From assembly GCA_022829145.1 (NCBI GenBank), contig CM040765.1, forward strand, positions 15,977,792 to 16,041,791: a stretch of 64,000 bases of DNA, written 5' to 3'. A model generated the notes under the pieces. The model was not told where the DNA came from, searched no databases, and worked only from the letters and a program-made list of their open reading frames with translations. This stretch comes from Albula goreensis (taxonomy: Eukaryota; Chordata; Actinopteri; Albuliformes; Albulidae). The position numbers and the translations under genes were made by a program. Positions within the stretch are counted from its first letter, which is position 1; each line of letters opens with the position of its first letter. Below are positions 1 through 12,290 of this stretch, one piece after another.

Positions 1-1344
1 AGTATCATTAGATTACCATTTTATCTCCCTAGCTGAAATCATTTTAAAAACCTGAGATAATTACCAATAAACCTCAGCTGTGAAACTGAGATCAATGCCA
101 TATTTGCTTGTAGGTCCTCCTGGCTTTCAGGAATACAGGAGGTCGACACTATAGAGGAGTGCCTTAGTCTGTTCTTTGAAGTGCATTTGCTCACCACAAA
201 CCTTTTACTGAATAGCACCTTTGGCTATTATTATTTTTTTTGGCATTTTTATTGTGTACCCTGGTAGTGCCCCTTCCTTTTTTCATATTTCAGACAGAAC
301 TATATTGAACATCTAGGTGAAGAGGACCACCGCTAAGGATAGTGCAACTGACATTGAATGTTAAGTATGTCAATTGCTGCTTCTGGTTACACCATTTCAC
401 CCCCAAGCATGCCCACTAAACAGGAGAGAATGGCTGGCTGTTGAAAATGCCGTAAATGTAGTATTGAGAGCAAACTGCAGCGTTTTGTCTCTTGAACCAA
501 ACCCTAGCCTGAGGCAACTCACTTGCCAGAAAGACAACGGCTTTGGAATTTATCAGCACATACATTACAAACACATTCACCTATTTTGCTTTTATTCACA
601 AACAGTCTGCAAATTAGGTTTTGGTGATTGTGTTTTTGAAGAGAAAAAAAATTGCTAACCAAAACTCACATTTAATTATGAACAGTCAAAGTTTAGGCCA
701 AACTATCTATGAATCTGAGCCAATGATACCATATGCTGGATGAAGTAGGAAGATGGGCCGCTTGCTGCTCTTGGTTTTTTTGCAAGGTGAAAGTGGGTTA
801 CAAAGGATTGCTTTATATTAGAAAATTTTAAAAATATATATCTCACTTTCTATACTAGGAGTAAGAGGCGCTTGGTAAAAATACATTTGTGTTCAAGGCA
901 TTTCCTGCCATCTCCTGAGGTAGCATGTGAGGGATACACAGAAGAAACCTCCCCCCACCCCAACCGCGGGCAGAGTACAGTAAACACAATCTCTCAATAA
1001 AACCCATACTCTCTGTCACAGTTCACTTTTTTACACACACGTCTTTATAACAAATACATCCCATGGACACCGAAAATTACCAGTGCTAATCTTTTTACCA
1101 ATGCAAGCAAACCCAAGGTTAGAGCTATAAGAGAAATAAAGATCAGTATGCAAATGCAGTACCTATCACAATGGAAAAACAAACCTTCAGGGAACGTACT
1201 AGAGGTTGACTGGGCATAGAGAAGGAGAGGTGAGGCAGTAAACAAGAAACAGATTAAGTGAGGTAACTGAAAAGACTGCAGACATGACATTTCCAGTCTA
1301 CCAGATCAATAATGGAGGAGATTACTGGCACCTCAAAAGGGACA

Positions 1345-1575
1345 AGCGAACAAGACAAAACATGGGGAGATTATTAAAACGCTGCCGCTGTCAAATATTG
1401 TTGAAGCGCTGACAGCTGTTGCTAAATTAATATTTCATGGCCTCCATCAGAAACGCAGCGAGGAGTCTTCCTGTAGAGGAATGGTATGGTTTACAGTACA
1501 CCCTACGTGATAGGCGTGCGCTGAAATTCATTTTGCATTTTAATGAGAAGTGCTGTGACAGCTGCTTGGAGAGAA
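1345..1575. promoter_or_regulatory. candidate conserved non-coding element
   Basis: Contains GCGCTGACAGCTGTTGC, AAATTAATATTTCATGGCC and GTGCTGTGACAGCTGCTTGG, combining TALE-homeodomain cores (TGACAG), E-boxes (CAGCTG) and an ATTAATAT site with no repeat character. The call rests on composition only. Confidence 0.3.
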
Positions 1576-4500
1576 CAACGGTAAAAAAACACCCCCCGCT
1601 ATTTAAGTAGCATTCCCATGACCTATATTACTTGTACTGCCTTTCTCCCCATGTTACCCTGTTGCTCCGCGAGCCTGGAACTACAGGTAGGCTATGAATC
1701 AGTTTACCGCACGAGACATTCCATTACCAGCTCCATTTGTCAGGCAGCCAAATCAGGTTTAAAAGCATCCCCGTACAGGAGGGGCGGAAATAGAAGAGGG
1801 ACACAGTCACGCTGCAGAGGTGAGAGTAAAATAGAGAACAGAAAAGAATATATAGTAGATTATTATCTGCACATTCGTTGATTAATGTAATAAATGGCCA
1901 TAATCAGGCAAAATGTATGAAGAATATAATGACAAAAGTGTTAAAATAATAAATTAGGCTAACAGTGCCAAATTCATTGTTCTGTGGGTTGGCAGTGCAC
2001 TTATTTCATCCCAGATAATACATTAGTGCCTTTAATGTTGATAACATTGATGTTGAATGTAGCTGCTTGTATTCACACAAATGCATTGACCAAAAATATA
2101 TAAAAAGTTTATGGAGTATATGGCAATGTCCAACTGCGATAAAAATGCTGTGCTTTGAGACTGTGCAGTCATAGCTTTCAGCAGCTGTATTTCCTTATGT
2201 TTTTCTTGGCCATGTGTGGTGATTTATCCATTAGAATATCAGAGCACACCAGCATCATTTTGAAAACCTTTATACCAGGCTAAGTGAATGATTGGGCTAA
2301 TGGGGTAATTAAGCAGAGGAAGCTAAAAGGCATGTCAACCCTCCTGACCTGAACACAGCGCGGCTCAGACATACAGACATACACCAACTGCAGCTACAGC
2401 ATGCTCAATGGCAGCTATACATAACCAAAGTGTTGTTATGGCAACCCTGCAGGAGCTCAGCATGCTATGTGCAGCATACAGCTGTGAAAGTGAGGTAATG
2501 TAATATGATGTAATGAAATGAAAGGATGCAGTATAACTTAGTCTATGGGAATTTGTAGCTGACAACAAAAAATGAAAGCATACACTTAATCATGACTGCA
2601 GCTTAAAATACTACATATTTAGATCCGAATTGGTCATAAATATGATGCTGTAAGTATATCAATGAAGTTGTGATCATGCCACTTACCTGTACATTTGAAT
2701 ATGAAATGTGTAAAAAGGTATAATCAATTTCAGTGAGTCCCTGTGGAGTAAATCCTTATATAAGATAAGATAGTATTGGATAGTCCAAAGACAAAGGACA
2801 ACTGGAACAGTGATGCTACAAGTGCTAATACTGTGTTCTTCTAAACATGAAATTCTCCCACATGTAGACAAACATTTGTTTGCCACTCTAAATAACTCTG
2901 TTTAAACTCACTGTTTATACTCAACTATAGGAAAGCTGAATTGAGTCACTACTGAGTGAGACTGATCTCCTCTCACTCTTCAGTCAGTTCAGGCTGAAGG
3001 TGTGAAATACACAATATAACCCCTGTGCAGTCAGTGCTGAAAACTCACATTCTCTGTAATATGTGTTTGAAATGTAACACATTCAGAAATGCCTTTCCAC
3101 TGAAAATGATATACAGATTGCATGCGATTGTCTATTGCCTCTCAACACCTGAGCTTGTCAATAGTGTTTCTGCACAGCAGAAGGTCCACATCAAAACTGT
3201 CTATATTTGTGTGTACGTCACACTGACTGAATAACTACACCAGATGGCAACATTCCTCACCACACCCAAAGCGATCTTACTCACCCAATACATCTCAGAG
3301 CATCAAGCACTGACCTGAAGCTGCATTTTTCCCACTGCTGGTCTGTGTAAAAGTGTAATCTCATGTCAGGCTGTGTATGCTATACAAAGGAGCACCCAAA
3401 CTGTGTGATCCCACAGCCCACAAACTGGCCAAATACATTTAATATGACCCGTGCCTCATTAACTTATTCTTACATATGTTCAGATAAGGAATCAAACTGT
3501 GTGACATATGTAAAAGCAGATGTATGTACACTGTAAGTAGTGTAGTGCATATTGCAAGCACAGCATTTAATGCTACTGGGATGAATGTAAATGGAATGTG
3601 TATTCAGTACAGCTTATTTTTTTTTCAAGTGTCATATCTAACTCAGATTTTGAGAATCACCGGTATAATGTAGTATACCAGAATTTTATTTTATTATACA
3701 TTTTTTTTCAGTTATTAGCATGCAGTGGCTCTAGTCTGATAATGGAAACAATGTTGCTGGTATAAGTATTCACTGTTGATTGATCTGAGAATAACAGCAC
3801 CATGCAGCGCAAATTAATATTCAATGTGGCACATTGAACAGCTTCTGTAATTTCATGTTAATGATTCTAATAAAGCTTTGTCTGAATTCCAGCTGAGTAT
3901 GAATTCTTACAAAAAGCCAAGCCATGTTTTATTGGATTAGCGTGTGTGCCGTCGGAATTAAACCGTGTCATAAAATGCAGTATTCTCTTGGTCAAACAAA
4001 GATTTTCAAGTCTCTGTTTCACGGCTTTTCTTCGGCTGTGGACCGTAGTGTTCTGAGCCAATTTTTTTCTGCACAAAAGAAGATAAATTGTAACATCAGA
4101 ATCACTGCTAAATAATATGATTTGTATAAATATTCTTTTTATTATAAAGTATATTTTATGAACAATAGGCCCTTAAATTTCACTGTATGTTGAAAGTATG
4201 ATTATAATCAAGTGCCTTTTTAGCGAATATTTCCGATAGGAGAAAGGATATCACATTATTTTAAAAAATCAGGTCATGTCAACAGTGTTATTATCATTGA
4301 ACATGTTTATTAGATGCTGATATCTTTTTTGTGAGTCTATACCCACCTGCAGTGGATTCTAAAACAAAACCTGAGGTCCTGCAGAGGAAATAAAAAAAGC
4401 AACATATCAATCAACCTAAGGAAGCAGATGTTTACTGCTTTGCCTTCTCACCGTCACAACATATAATGGAACTAAGATTTGTGTGCTGGACATCGAAATA

Positions 4501-4639
4501 CAGCCTGGCAGATGTCATGAGATGAATTTGCTCATATCAGAAGTAATGGAAACCATGAGAAAATGGCATTTAGCATGTCCTTATATCCAGAATGACATGC
4601 ACAGCCATTTTGTTTTTACAACTACTCATTAATACAGCT

Positions 4640-5340
4640 GCATATTTACTTAGAGACATTTTGGTGAAATACCTCATCCTTGGGTACACTAAAAGTGCCC
4701 TGTGCACAACTGAACCTGCAACCTATCAGTTAGAAGCCCAGATCTTATAGTATCATACTGCAGTGCACCCTCATAAGTGGTACAATTCTAATTGTATAAT
4801 CATATCCTTCTATGCCCAGATACCCCGGAAATCATTCTTTCCCTTCTGATATTTCTCCTGAGCTGATTAATCATAAACGGCACAGTACCTGTCTGCCCTG
4901 ATATGTTTGTGGTATAATTTGACAGATGACATTTTTTATTCAGCAATTTAGCAGGGGTAGATCTGGCTTAGTAACCAAACTGTCATTCTAACATATTTAG
5001 GTGAGGCGCCTTTGCTCAGGGGCATGACAGCAGTGCCCTGTGTGCTAATTGATCCTGCATCTTCACAGTTGCAAGTCCAGCTTCCTAAGAATTATGGTGC
5101 ATTGGCAACCTTAAAAATGATAAAAATTCCTATTATATTCTTTGATCCCTCTGACAGTGTCCAGGGTGCCCGTATTCCGCTGAAATAATTTTCTGCAGCT
5201 GGTTATATACACTGTAAATAGTTCCTGTCTATCATGCTGTCATGCTAATATATCTTGACAGGTTACATGTTTTATTCAGCAAGTTAGCATAGGTATAACT
5301 GGCTTATTAACCAAGCTTTCATTACAACACTTTCATTCCA
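4640..5340. repeat. local ~335-base imperfect direct duplication containing SINE-like sequence
   Basis: Two segments, about 4886-4998 and 5222-5334, share TTGACAG, TTTTATTCAGCAA, TTAGCA, CTGGCTTA and TAACCAA in the same order and spacing. A second pair, about 4680-4775 and 5010-5105, shares AGTGCCCTGTG, a GAACCTGCA/GATCCTGCA motif and AAG(C)CCAG. The second pair matches the inverted B box region of the tRNA-like SINEs at 30.2 and 38.2 kb. The block is therefore a duplicated, decayed SINE-containing unit. Confidence 0.65.
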
Positions 5341-5878
5341 GCTATAATCGTGCAGGGTGGGAATGACACTGTGTATATATCACATGCATTTGAAAGTAAT
5401 CTCGCACCTGTGAAGGGACAGTAGTAAACATATCATTTTGTGACATCTCTATGAATAAATCAAGAAAGAAATGTTTTACAAGTTGCCAAAATATAATATC
5501 TGGGTTTCCTGTCTCATATTAAATCTGAAAAATGCCATAAATTTGGAGGATAATACATGGCTTGGTTCACAGGTTTAAGAGTAAATGATTTTGGGTTCTC
5601 TCAGAGGCAGGATAAAAAAGGCAGCCATCTCTACATGCAGGCTCTGAGCTCTGTGCTTCATTAAAGCATTTCTTAAGCAGAGAGCAGTGTGAAGTTGCAC
5701 CACGGATGTGTCTCCTATGTAAAGAGGATGTGAGCCGCCGCAAAGCAGAGTGGATATACAGGGAAAAGTTCAGTAGGGGAAAGTTTGGCATCCTGTACTG
5801 AAGTCTGTGGAAGAGGAGACCTACTTTGATCAATGTGACATTGTGTGAAGCAGCTTCCCTGATATTGCAGAGACAGAG

Positions 5879-5880
<2 letters not shown>

Positions 5881-5976
<96 letters not shown>
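5881..5976. repeat. (GT)48 microsatellite
   Basis: A perfect GT dinucleotide tract of 96 bases. It creates an artificial Cys-Val reading frame and is not coding. Long GT tracts are typical of fish genomes and are usually length-polymorphic. Confidence 0.98.
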
Positions 5977-5977
<1 letters not shown>

Positions 5978-6359
5978 CTGGGGAACAGTTCTGGATGCTC
6001 TGTGAGCTAAAGCAAATGATGACCCAAGCTAAGTTTCTTCTAATGGGGAAAAAAGTAGGTGGAGACTCCTTGTCCTGCTGTCAGACCTTAACCTGAAAAA
6101 TCTTTGATGAAGGCCAATGCTAAACCATATGGGACTACACTTCCCACAATACTGTGGCCCAGATATAGTCCCTCCAAGTATTATTTTTTGTATTCTAGCC
6201 TAATTCACACCCCTTTTGAAACTTATGATATACCTCTTTCAAATTGAGTTTCTTTTTTTCAAATGATGTTTGAAGATTGTATGACTTAATCGAATAAAAC
6301 CTAAAATGTTACCACGGACTACATATTAAAACACAAAGTCTTAGATCATTTGCATAGTC

Positions 6360-6905
6360 TACAGCTATAAATGGAAGTCGTAGGCAGCAATAATTACCTG
6401 CATTAATTCTAAAGAAATCTGCACATGATATTCTTATTAACTGTCAGCTCCTCTGGATTAGCACCACATGAGTAAATGATTCAGATTCATGACCTTTCTA
6501 ATGAGCTATTAAATGAATAAAGGTTTAGAAAACATAAATTAAGCTGTGTTCCTGATGAATTCCTATTTCACTGTTGACCAATTGTTGACTTTTAGTTTTT
6601 GCTATTAAATATGGCTTTGGAAAATCAAATTGATATAAATAAGGCATACATTAATTCATGCAAAATTAATTATTTTTCCATTAAAAGCGAAAAGAAAACA
6701 ATGATCTATTAAACCATATATAGAGTGTAATTTTATGCTCTCACAGTTTTAAGGCTTGATTAATTGAATACTATCCACCAACAGTATTATTAATTATAGA
6801 TTTGCTTAATGTGAATAATCATTTGTTAATCTATGACACCCTCTTAATTAAACACTTAATAATGATTCATTATGTTTATTAAGAAATCAATATAAATGGT
6901 GCCTT
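6360..6905. promoter_or_regulatory. candidate conserved non-coding element, homeodomain-motif dense
   Basis: This AT-rich block is full of TAATTA/ATTAAT-type cores, for example near 6393, 6656, 6667, 6763, 6788, 6844 and 6850, without being low-complexity or repetitive. This is the usual look of vertebrate developmental enhancers, but it could simply be AT-rich DNA. Confidence 0.35.
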
Positions 6906-9726
6906 GTCGTCTACCGTAGGAAAAAAAAAAAAGCAAACCAGAAAACAATCAAAGGCAATATGCCTGCAGTAAATGAGAATCTTGTATTTCACTGAAATAC
7001 CCAAAGCTGTAGCCTTTTACATGCATGTATGCTTATTAAGATGTTGGACTTAATTCTTCCAAAAGGTTTTTAAATTCAAGCATATACTGTTGTTGTTTTT
7101 AGTTCATGTTTTCCATTATTTTATTCGTTGATAGTTTTCAAATGTGCTTAATACAAAATCATCATTATTTGATACTACCGCTATTCCAGTTGCAGTTGAA
7201 TTAATCAATATTGTGTCTGTAAAAAAAATTAAAAACATTATTATCCATGTCCTAAGGCCGGGTTGTGTGCCTATCTGAGTATTTATTCTCTCTAATTTCA
7301 TCTCTTAAAATACATGCCAATGTTAAAGTGACAGTTAGAAGCTTTCACATTTAAATTATATCTGACTTTGTCACTGATTACAAATTAATGAGCCTCTGCT
7401 GAGAAACTGTGAAGGAGGTTAATATTACAATACATGTCACAGGGAGCAAAATGCGTCCATATTTCTCAAATAAGGTGGACGTGAACACAATCATATCTTT
7501 TCAAATTTTACATTAATAAATTGATCAGATTTAGAGCTTGTTTACCGGTGTATGTGAATACATATATTGTTATATTACCTTGTAATGGCTCATTTGACGT
7601 GGCTTTGGCGTCTTTGGCTGGTAAAGGACCCAATGAGCTGATCTAAACCTTCAAACACAAAGACAAAGGCGGATGTGTTGACTGGCGAGGGATTAGTCAG
7701 GTGTCAATATGCCGCTTGGTTGGAGGATTGCCTGGAAGGATTTGACTATCACACTCATCTAAATCAGTACCTATCTCAAAGAGATAAGGACATGCCTTAG
7801 AGGCCATCTCAGGGGGATGCTAATGGAATCATTGTGGGCCAAGATGGCCAATACATGTTTCCAAACCCTTATCCAAATGTGTATCTCCTGATAAGGGGAA
7901 AGAAGAGAAAGGTATGATCGCATCTTTTTCTCTTGGCTCAGCCGTTAGCTTTTCAAAGATACCAATTTTTGTCCAAGGCCAGATCTGGAGTGAGGCACTC
8001 TCCAGTAACAAGGGAACCAACAGGATGAGATCAAAGGCTTGTAGTTGCTTTTGTTTTCGTTTTTCCCTGCGTCTGACGCCCCAGTCGTCTTTATTACACT
8101 ATGCTTAGAATGAGTGATTTTCTGAAATCCTCTTGAAACTCTGAGAGCATTCTCTGTGAAAACTCAAAGTCATATTTATTTGGGTGTTTTCTTTTCTTGT
8201 AATGAATTCTCTTTAGAGACAAGTACAAAATGCATTTTGAGCATTTGCTTGTTTTAAAGTTTTTTTTTTGTTATTCCATTGTTTGTTTTGCCAATTACAA
8301 ATTGTACAATGAAAATATGCAGCATTTTAAAAGTATACCATTTGTGAATTTGCCAAGCAGCTCCACAGACATGGAGCTCTTTCATCCTAGAGCACATTCT
8401 CAGAGAACACAGCAAGAATCAGTGTATAAATCCTTCACACCTTTATAGTTTATCAACTATATCAAGGGTGCCAATAATTGTGGAGATGATTGATGTTCTT
8501 GCATATTTTACAGATTTGATGTTGCTATCCTGACCGTTCATGAGAAAATGAGGGGGGATTCTTTTTTTTAGCCAGTTCTGTGATCTATCTGCTTCTGTTT
8601 CTTGGAGTATTTTTTCCCCAATAAAACCCGGCAGTAAAAATGGCCGAAGGGGGTCTGTAGGTGAGAAGGTGGCGTGAGATATCTGAACACATTGGTCCAT
8701 AGTGCGCACCCCTGCAATTAACCCTCTGGACCTTCCCTGTGTGGACTCTGCTGCAGATAGCTGTTAGGCAGTAAGCACAGTGATGATTTAACATGTTTTG
8801 CCAAACCTTTGCCCTGTCTCAACAGGGAGGCCGAAGTCTGGATAAAAGGCACTCAGCCATCTATTAAACAAGATTATAAACTGATGGGACCTGCATGGTA
8901 ATTAGGGTATGTTATGAAAAGGTAAACAACAGGAAACATTATTCTCTGCATCCCTTCTGGTTGTTCAGACATAATTTGTCTTGTAAAATATTTAATGATT
9001 CACACGAACACACACATTCATTTATATATTCACTGAGAATTCTAGAACGTTGTTTTGCTGAAATTCTCAAAATTGTATTGTTAAAGAGGTTTGAACCCTA
9101 TGAAGATGTTAAGGGTGAATTCTCTCCGACTGTTGGGCTGATGGCTCGATCTTCACTGAGGACCCTTTTAACACATGAACATCACTTCCTCTGCAGTCTG
9201 AGACAGTGACTCCAATATCCTGAATACACCACCTGCAGGCTGGTGCTGTTGTCTATCATCAGTATTCAGGTGGCAGGGAAACTCTGTACTATGTATCTGT
9301 GTTATATCAGAAAAGTATGCCATCAACAAAATCAATCTCTCTTCATTTGATTAGCGTCACGGTCATACGTTCAGAAATAAATTCACCTGCACTTAGTCAA
9401 ATGGTAATAATCCTATTTTGTGGAAGATGGTCCAGCTCATGCTTCATCAGTAATGTTTTAATGTTGCAGTCTAAGCAGTTTTTAAAGAAGAAATTATACA
9501 TACCATCAATATTACAACAGATTTCACAAAGGCCTCTTGTAGTCACAATGCTCATCTGGTGTGGTGGAGATAACTGGGAGCTCTGCCTAAAGCAGTGGAA
9601 GCTGCAGGCATTGCTGCTTCCTGCACTACAAATGTTATAGCACATTTAACAACAAAAATGAATGTTTTAATTTATTAAATTGGAAAATAAATGTGTTTAA
9701 CCAGAGAGTCGATTTGTATTTACTGG

Positions 9727-9728
9727 TG

Positions 9729-9800
<72 letters not shown>

Positions 9801-9802
9801 TG
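9727..9802. repeat. (TGCG)n tetranucleotide microsatellite
   Basis: An uninterrupted run of about 18 TGCG units flanked by TGTG. It alternates purine and pyrimidine throughout, contains a CpG in every unit, and directly precedes a SINE-like remnant. Confidence 0.97.
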
Positions 9803-9835
9803 TCCATGTTCCTGAGTGGGTAACTACATAGTGTT

Positions 9836-9995
9836 TATGCAGTGTCAGTCAGAGGTTGCAGGTTTGACTCCCAGGGCACTGCTGTTGACTAAGGTATTTT
9901 ACAGAGATAACTACAGTAAAATCTATATGAATGGATGGTATGTAAAAAGATAAGTTCTGCAAGTCTCTCTGGACAAATGCATCAGCTAAATTCCT
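9836..9995 (+). mobile_element. tRNA-derived SINE remnant
   Basis: It contains a B-box-like GGTTTGACTCC after GAGGTTGCA, then the CCAGGGCACTGCTG region, and ends with GGACAAATGCATCAGCTAAAT, close to the widespread fish tail motif (read in reverse it resembles CATTTAGCAGACGC). The polarity is plus. The 5' A box region is eroded or replaced by the adjacent (TGCG)n tract. Confidence 0.6.
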
Positions 9996-10604
9996 AACAT
10001 CCACTGAGAACTGTGTGATAAAGACAAACCATCCTTGCACAATTCTGACACAAACCAAGCACCATGGAAGTGTCACTATCTCCTGCAGGTGCAACATGCA
10101 AGTGTCCTTTTGCTTGGCTCTGCATTTAGTTGAAATGGAAAGGCAAAACGTTCATGAGCAACAAATTCAGGGCAGTGCTTGTAGAGGGTGAGAACATCTT
10201 CAGTCCATCTTGCTTGCAGATGAAAATGAGAAAGAACAAGTCTCATCTTTTATTTTTGTTGATGGAATACCCCCTGCCCTCTGCCAATAACTGAAGTTCG
10301 CTGGAAACAAATATGTACTACCCTTGAGCTGACGGAGCACTCAGTAAACGTTCATGGAGACTGATGGGCTGTGCGCTGAAATCAAACCTTTGTTGCTCCT
10401 GATGCCATTAACCAGTTTTTCACAGTAAAGAATGTGTGTAGATTGAATGACTGCTTTTCAATTCCTCGCCCTGTCAGAGGTGGCTCTTGAGAACAATGAA
10501 AAAAGTATGTGTTGTAATGTCACATATTCTGCTATTCCGCCAGATAGTCAGCTCTGTATTCTCAACATGGAAAATTCAGCCTACCTTCTGCTGAAGCATA
10601 AATG

Positions 10605-10840
10605 TTCCAGTTTGATGCCCCTCATGAATATTCATGAAGAGGCGTGGCCAAGTACAATACTGTGGCAATAGATGTTCTGTACTGTAGTGAAGCACTGGAA
10701 GCTGTTGCTATTGGCCAGAACCTCTTGTCTGTAAGAAACATTGAGGATGGAATTACCAGAGGAGTTGACCATCTTGAAAAAGTTGAAACTTTGGTGATAT
10801 CTCTGTAATGATTTGGGAAGCTGTTCCAAAACCCTTGTAA
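10605..10840. repeat. interspersed repeat with CATGAATATTCATGA core, copy 1
   Basis: It contains CTCATGAATATTCATGAAGA, GCGTGGCCAAG, GAAGCACTGGAAGCTG and ATTGGCCAGAACCTC. The copies at 21.3 and 27.6 kb share parts of this order, so it is an old dispersed repeat of unknown class. Confidence 0.5.
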
Positions 10841-11989
10841 ATCAATGATTGCGTTGTTTTCATTTCCCTGTGTTTGCTGGTATGGTGCATACTATAAGCA
10901 ACTGCTGATGAAGGACTGTTCATTATGCCCTTAAATGTTTAATTATTTATCATTCCATTCTATTCTATAACATTTTCTCATGTCCTGACTATTGAAACAT
11001 GACCAGTAAATGTTTGTTCAAACCTGTGGCTATCGGTCCCCCCAAATGACTGATCCAGCCTGTCACACTGCAACCAAAAGACTAAAAAACTAACTTCCAC
11101 TTCACTGTTGGTTTTGTGTTTGCATCTTTCCAAAATACCAATATCTGTAAAAAAGAACCATGCTATACTTGCACCTTATTTCATTTATGTACCTTAAAAT
11201 ATGCATATGCAATATATTGATTTACAGAATTGTTGTTGCGGATGTACATCGATTCCCTTTACGTTTTTCATTAGAATCAATGTCAAGCACAGTCTTAGTA
11301 ATCAGGCTGTCTTTATGCCTAATATTATATTTATGGTGAACCCGTGTGAGCACTTTACTGTAATGGACATCGCTTTCATAGCCCCCGTCGTCTCAAATGG
11401 ACTGTAGCGGTCTGTGACATCAGAAGGTCATGAATCTTCAGCATAGACAGCGCACCCAGCAATCAACTGCCCTCATCATGGCCGCCGGTAATTTATGCGT
11501 GCGAGCTCTGAGAGCACCTCTGCGTCCTGCTCAGTGAATGAAGCCTCCTGTGACCGCCTGAAACTGGGCATCATACCATTGTCTTTTCACAGACTTACAA
11601 TGCTTTCTCCAACACCGGAAATGTTCCCTTCAGCCTCGAACTCAGGAACACTTATGTCGTCCGTCTTCCTGGGGGACAAGAATTTCATTTTTACGCTCTC
11701 AGGTGAAATGTGAAACACTCACAGATGCACACGCAGACACACACACACACACTCACATACATTTTGTATACATAAAATTATGAAAAGGGCTGAATCACAG
11801 GTGGAAAACAATACAAAGCTCGTGGCAATGCTTTGCAGAACCAGGAGCAGAGAAAGCCTCACAGGCGTACTGAAACAATACGCTAAATGAGCAAAAATAA
11901 TGAAGGCCTACCAATTGCCACAGTGCAAATCCTGATCTAGGGTGAAATTGCATTGTGATAGAGCTACAATGGCATTTATAATGAATCAA

Positions 11990-12290
11990 TTACCTTGTAA
12001 CACAGCAGGAATTAATCAGGTTATGCTCAGGTCCAATGAAGGCACCATTACCATGCCGCTGTCTGCGGGACATAATGAGGGAAAAACGGGAATAATGTTT
12101 ACGTTGAGTAATTGATGTAAAAGTGACCTTATTCTCAGGGCGTCAGATCATTAATTTCAGAGCGAAGTGAGGCCATGAGGAGCGAGAGAGGAATAAGGCG
12201 GATTGTTGTCATTTCTGTCACTTAATGGCTGCGGATTCTGACCTGCATTTATGAATAAGTCAAGCAACCAGCCCCTCAGCAGGAACACAG
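11990..12290. promoter_or_regulatory. candidate conserved non-coding element
   Basis: Moderate GC, no repeats, and motif-rich: TCAATTACC, GGAATTAATCAGG, GAGTAATTGATG, GATCATTAATTTCAGAG and TTTATGAATAAG. It contrasts with the flanking simpler DNA. Confidence 0.3.

Noticed and set aside
5881..6096. Cys-Val repeat ORF
   Set aside because: It is a translation of the (GT)48 microsatellite.
8450..8520. GGGTGCCAATAATTGTGGA motif resembling a fish DNA-transposon end
   Set aside because: Only one end was visible and no matching second terminus or target duplication could be found.
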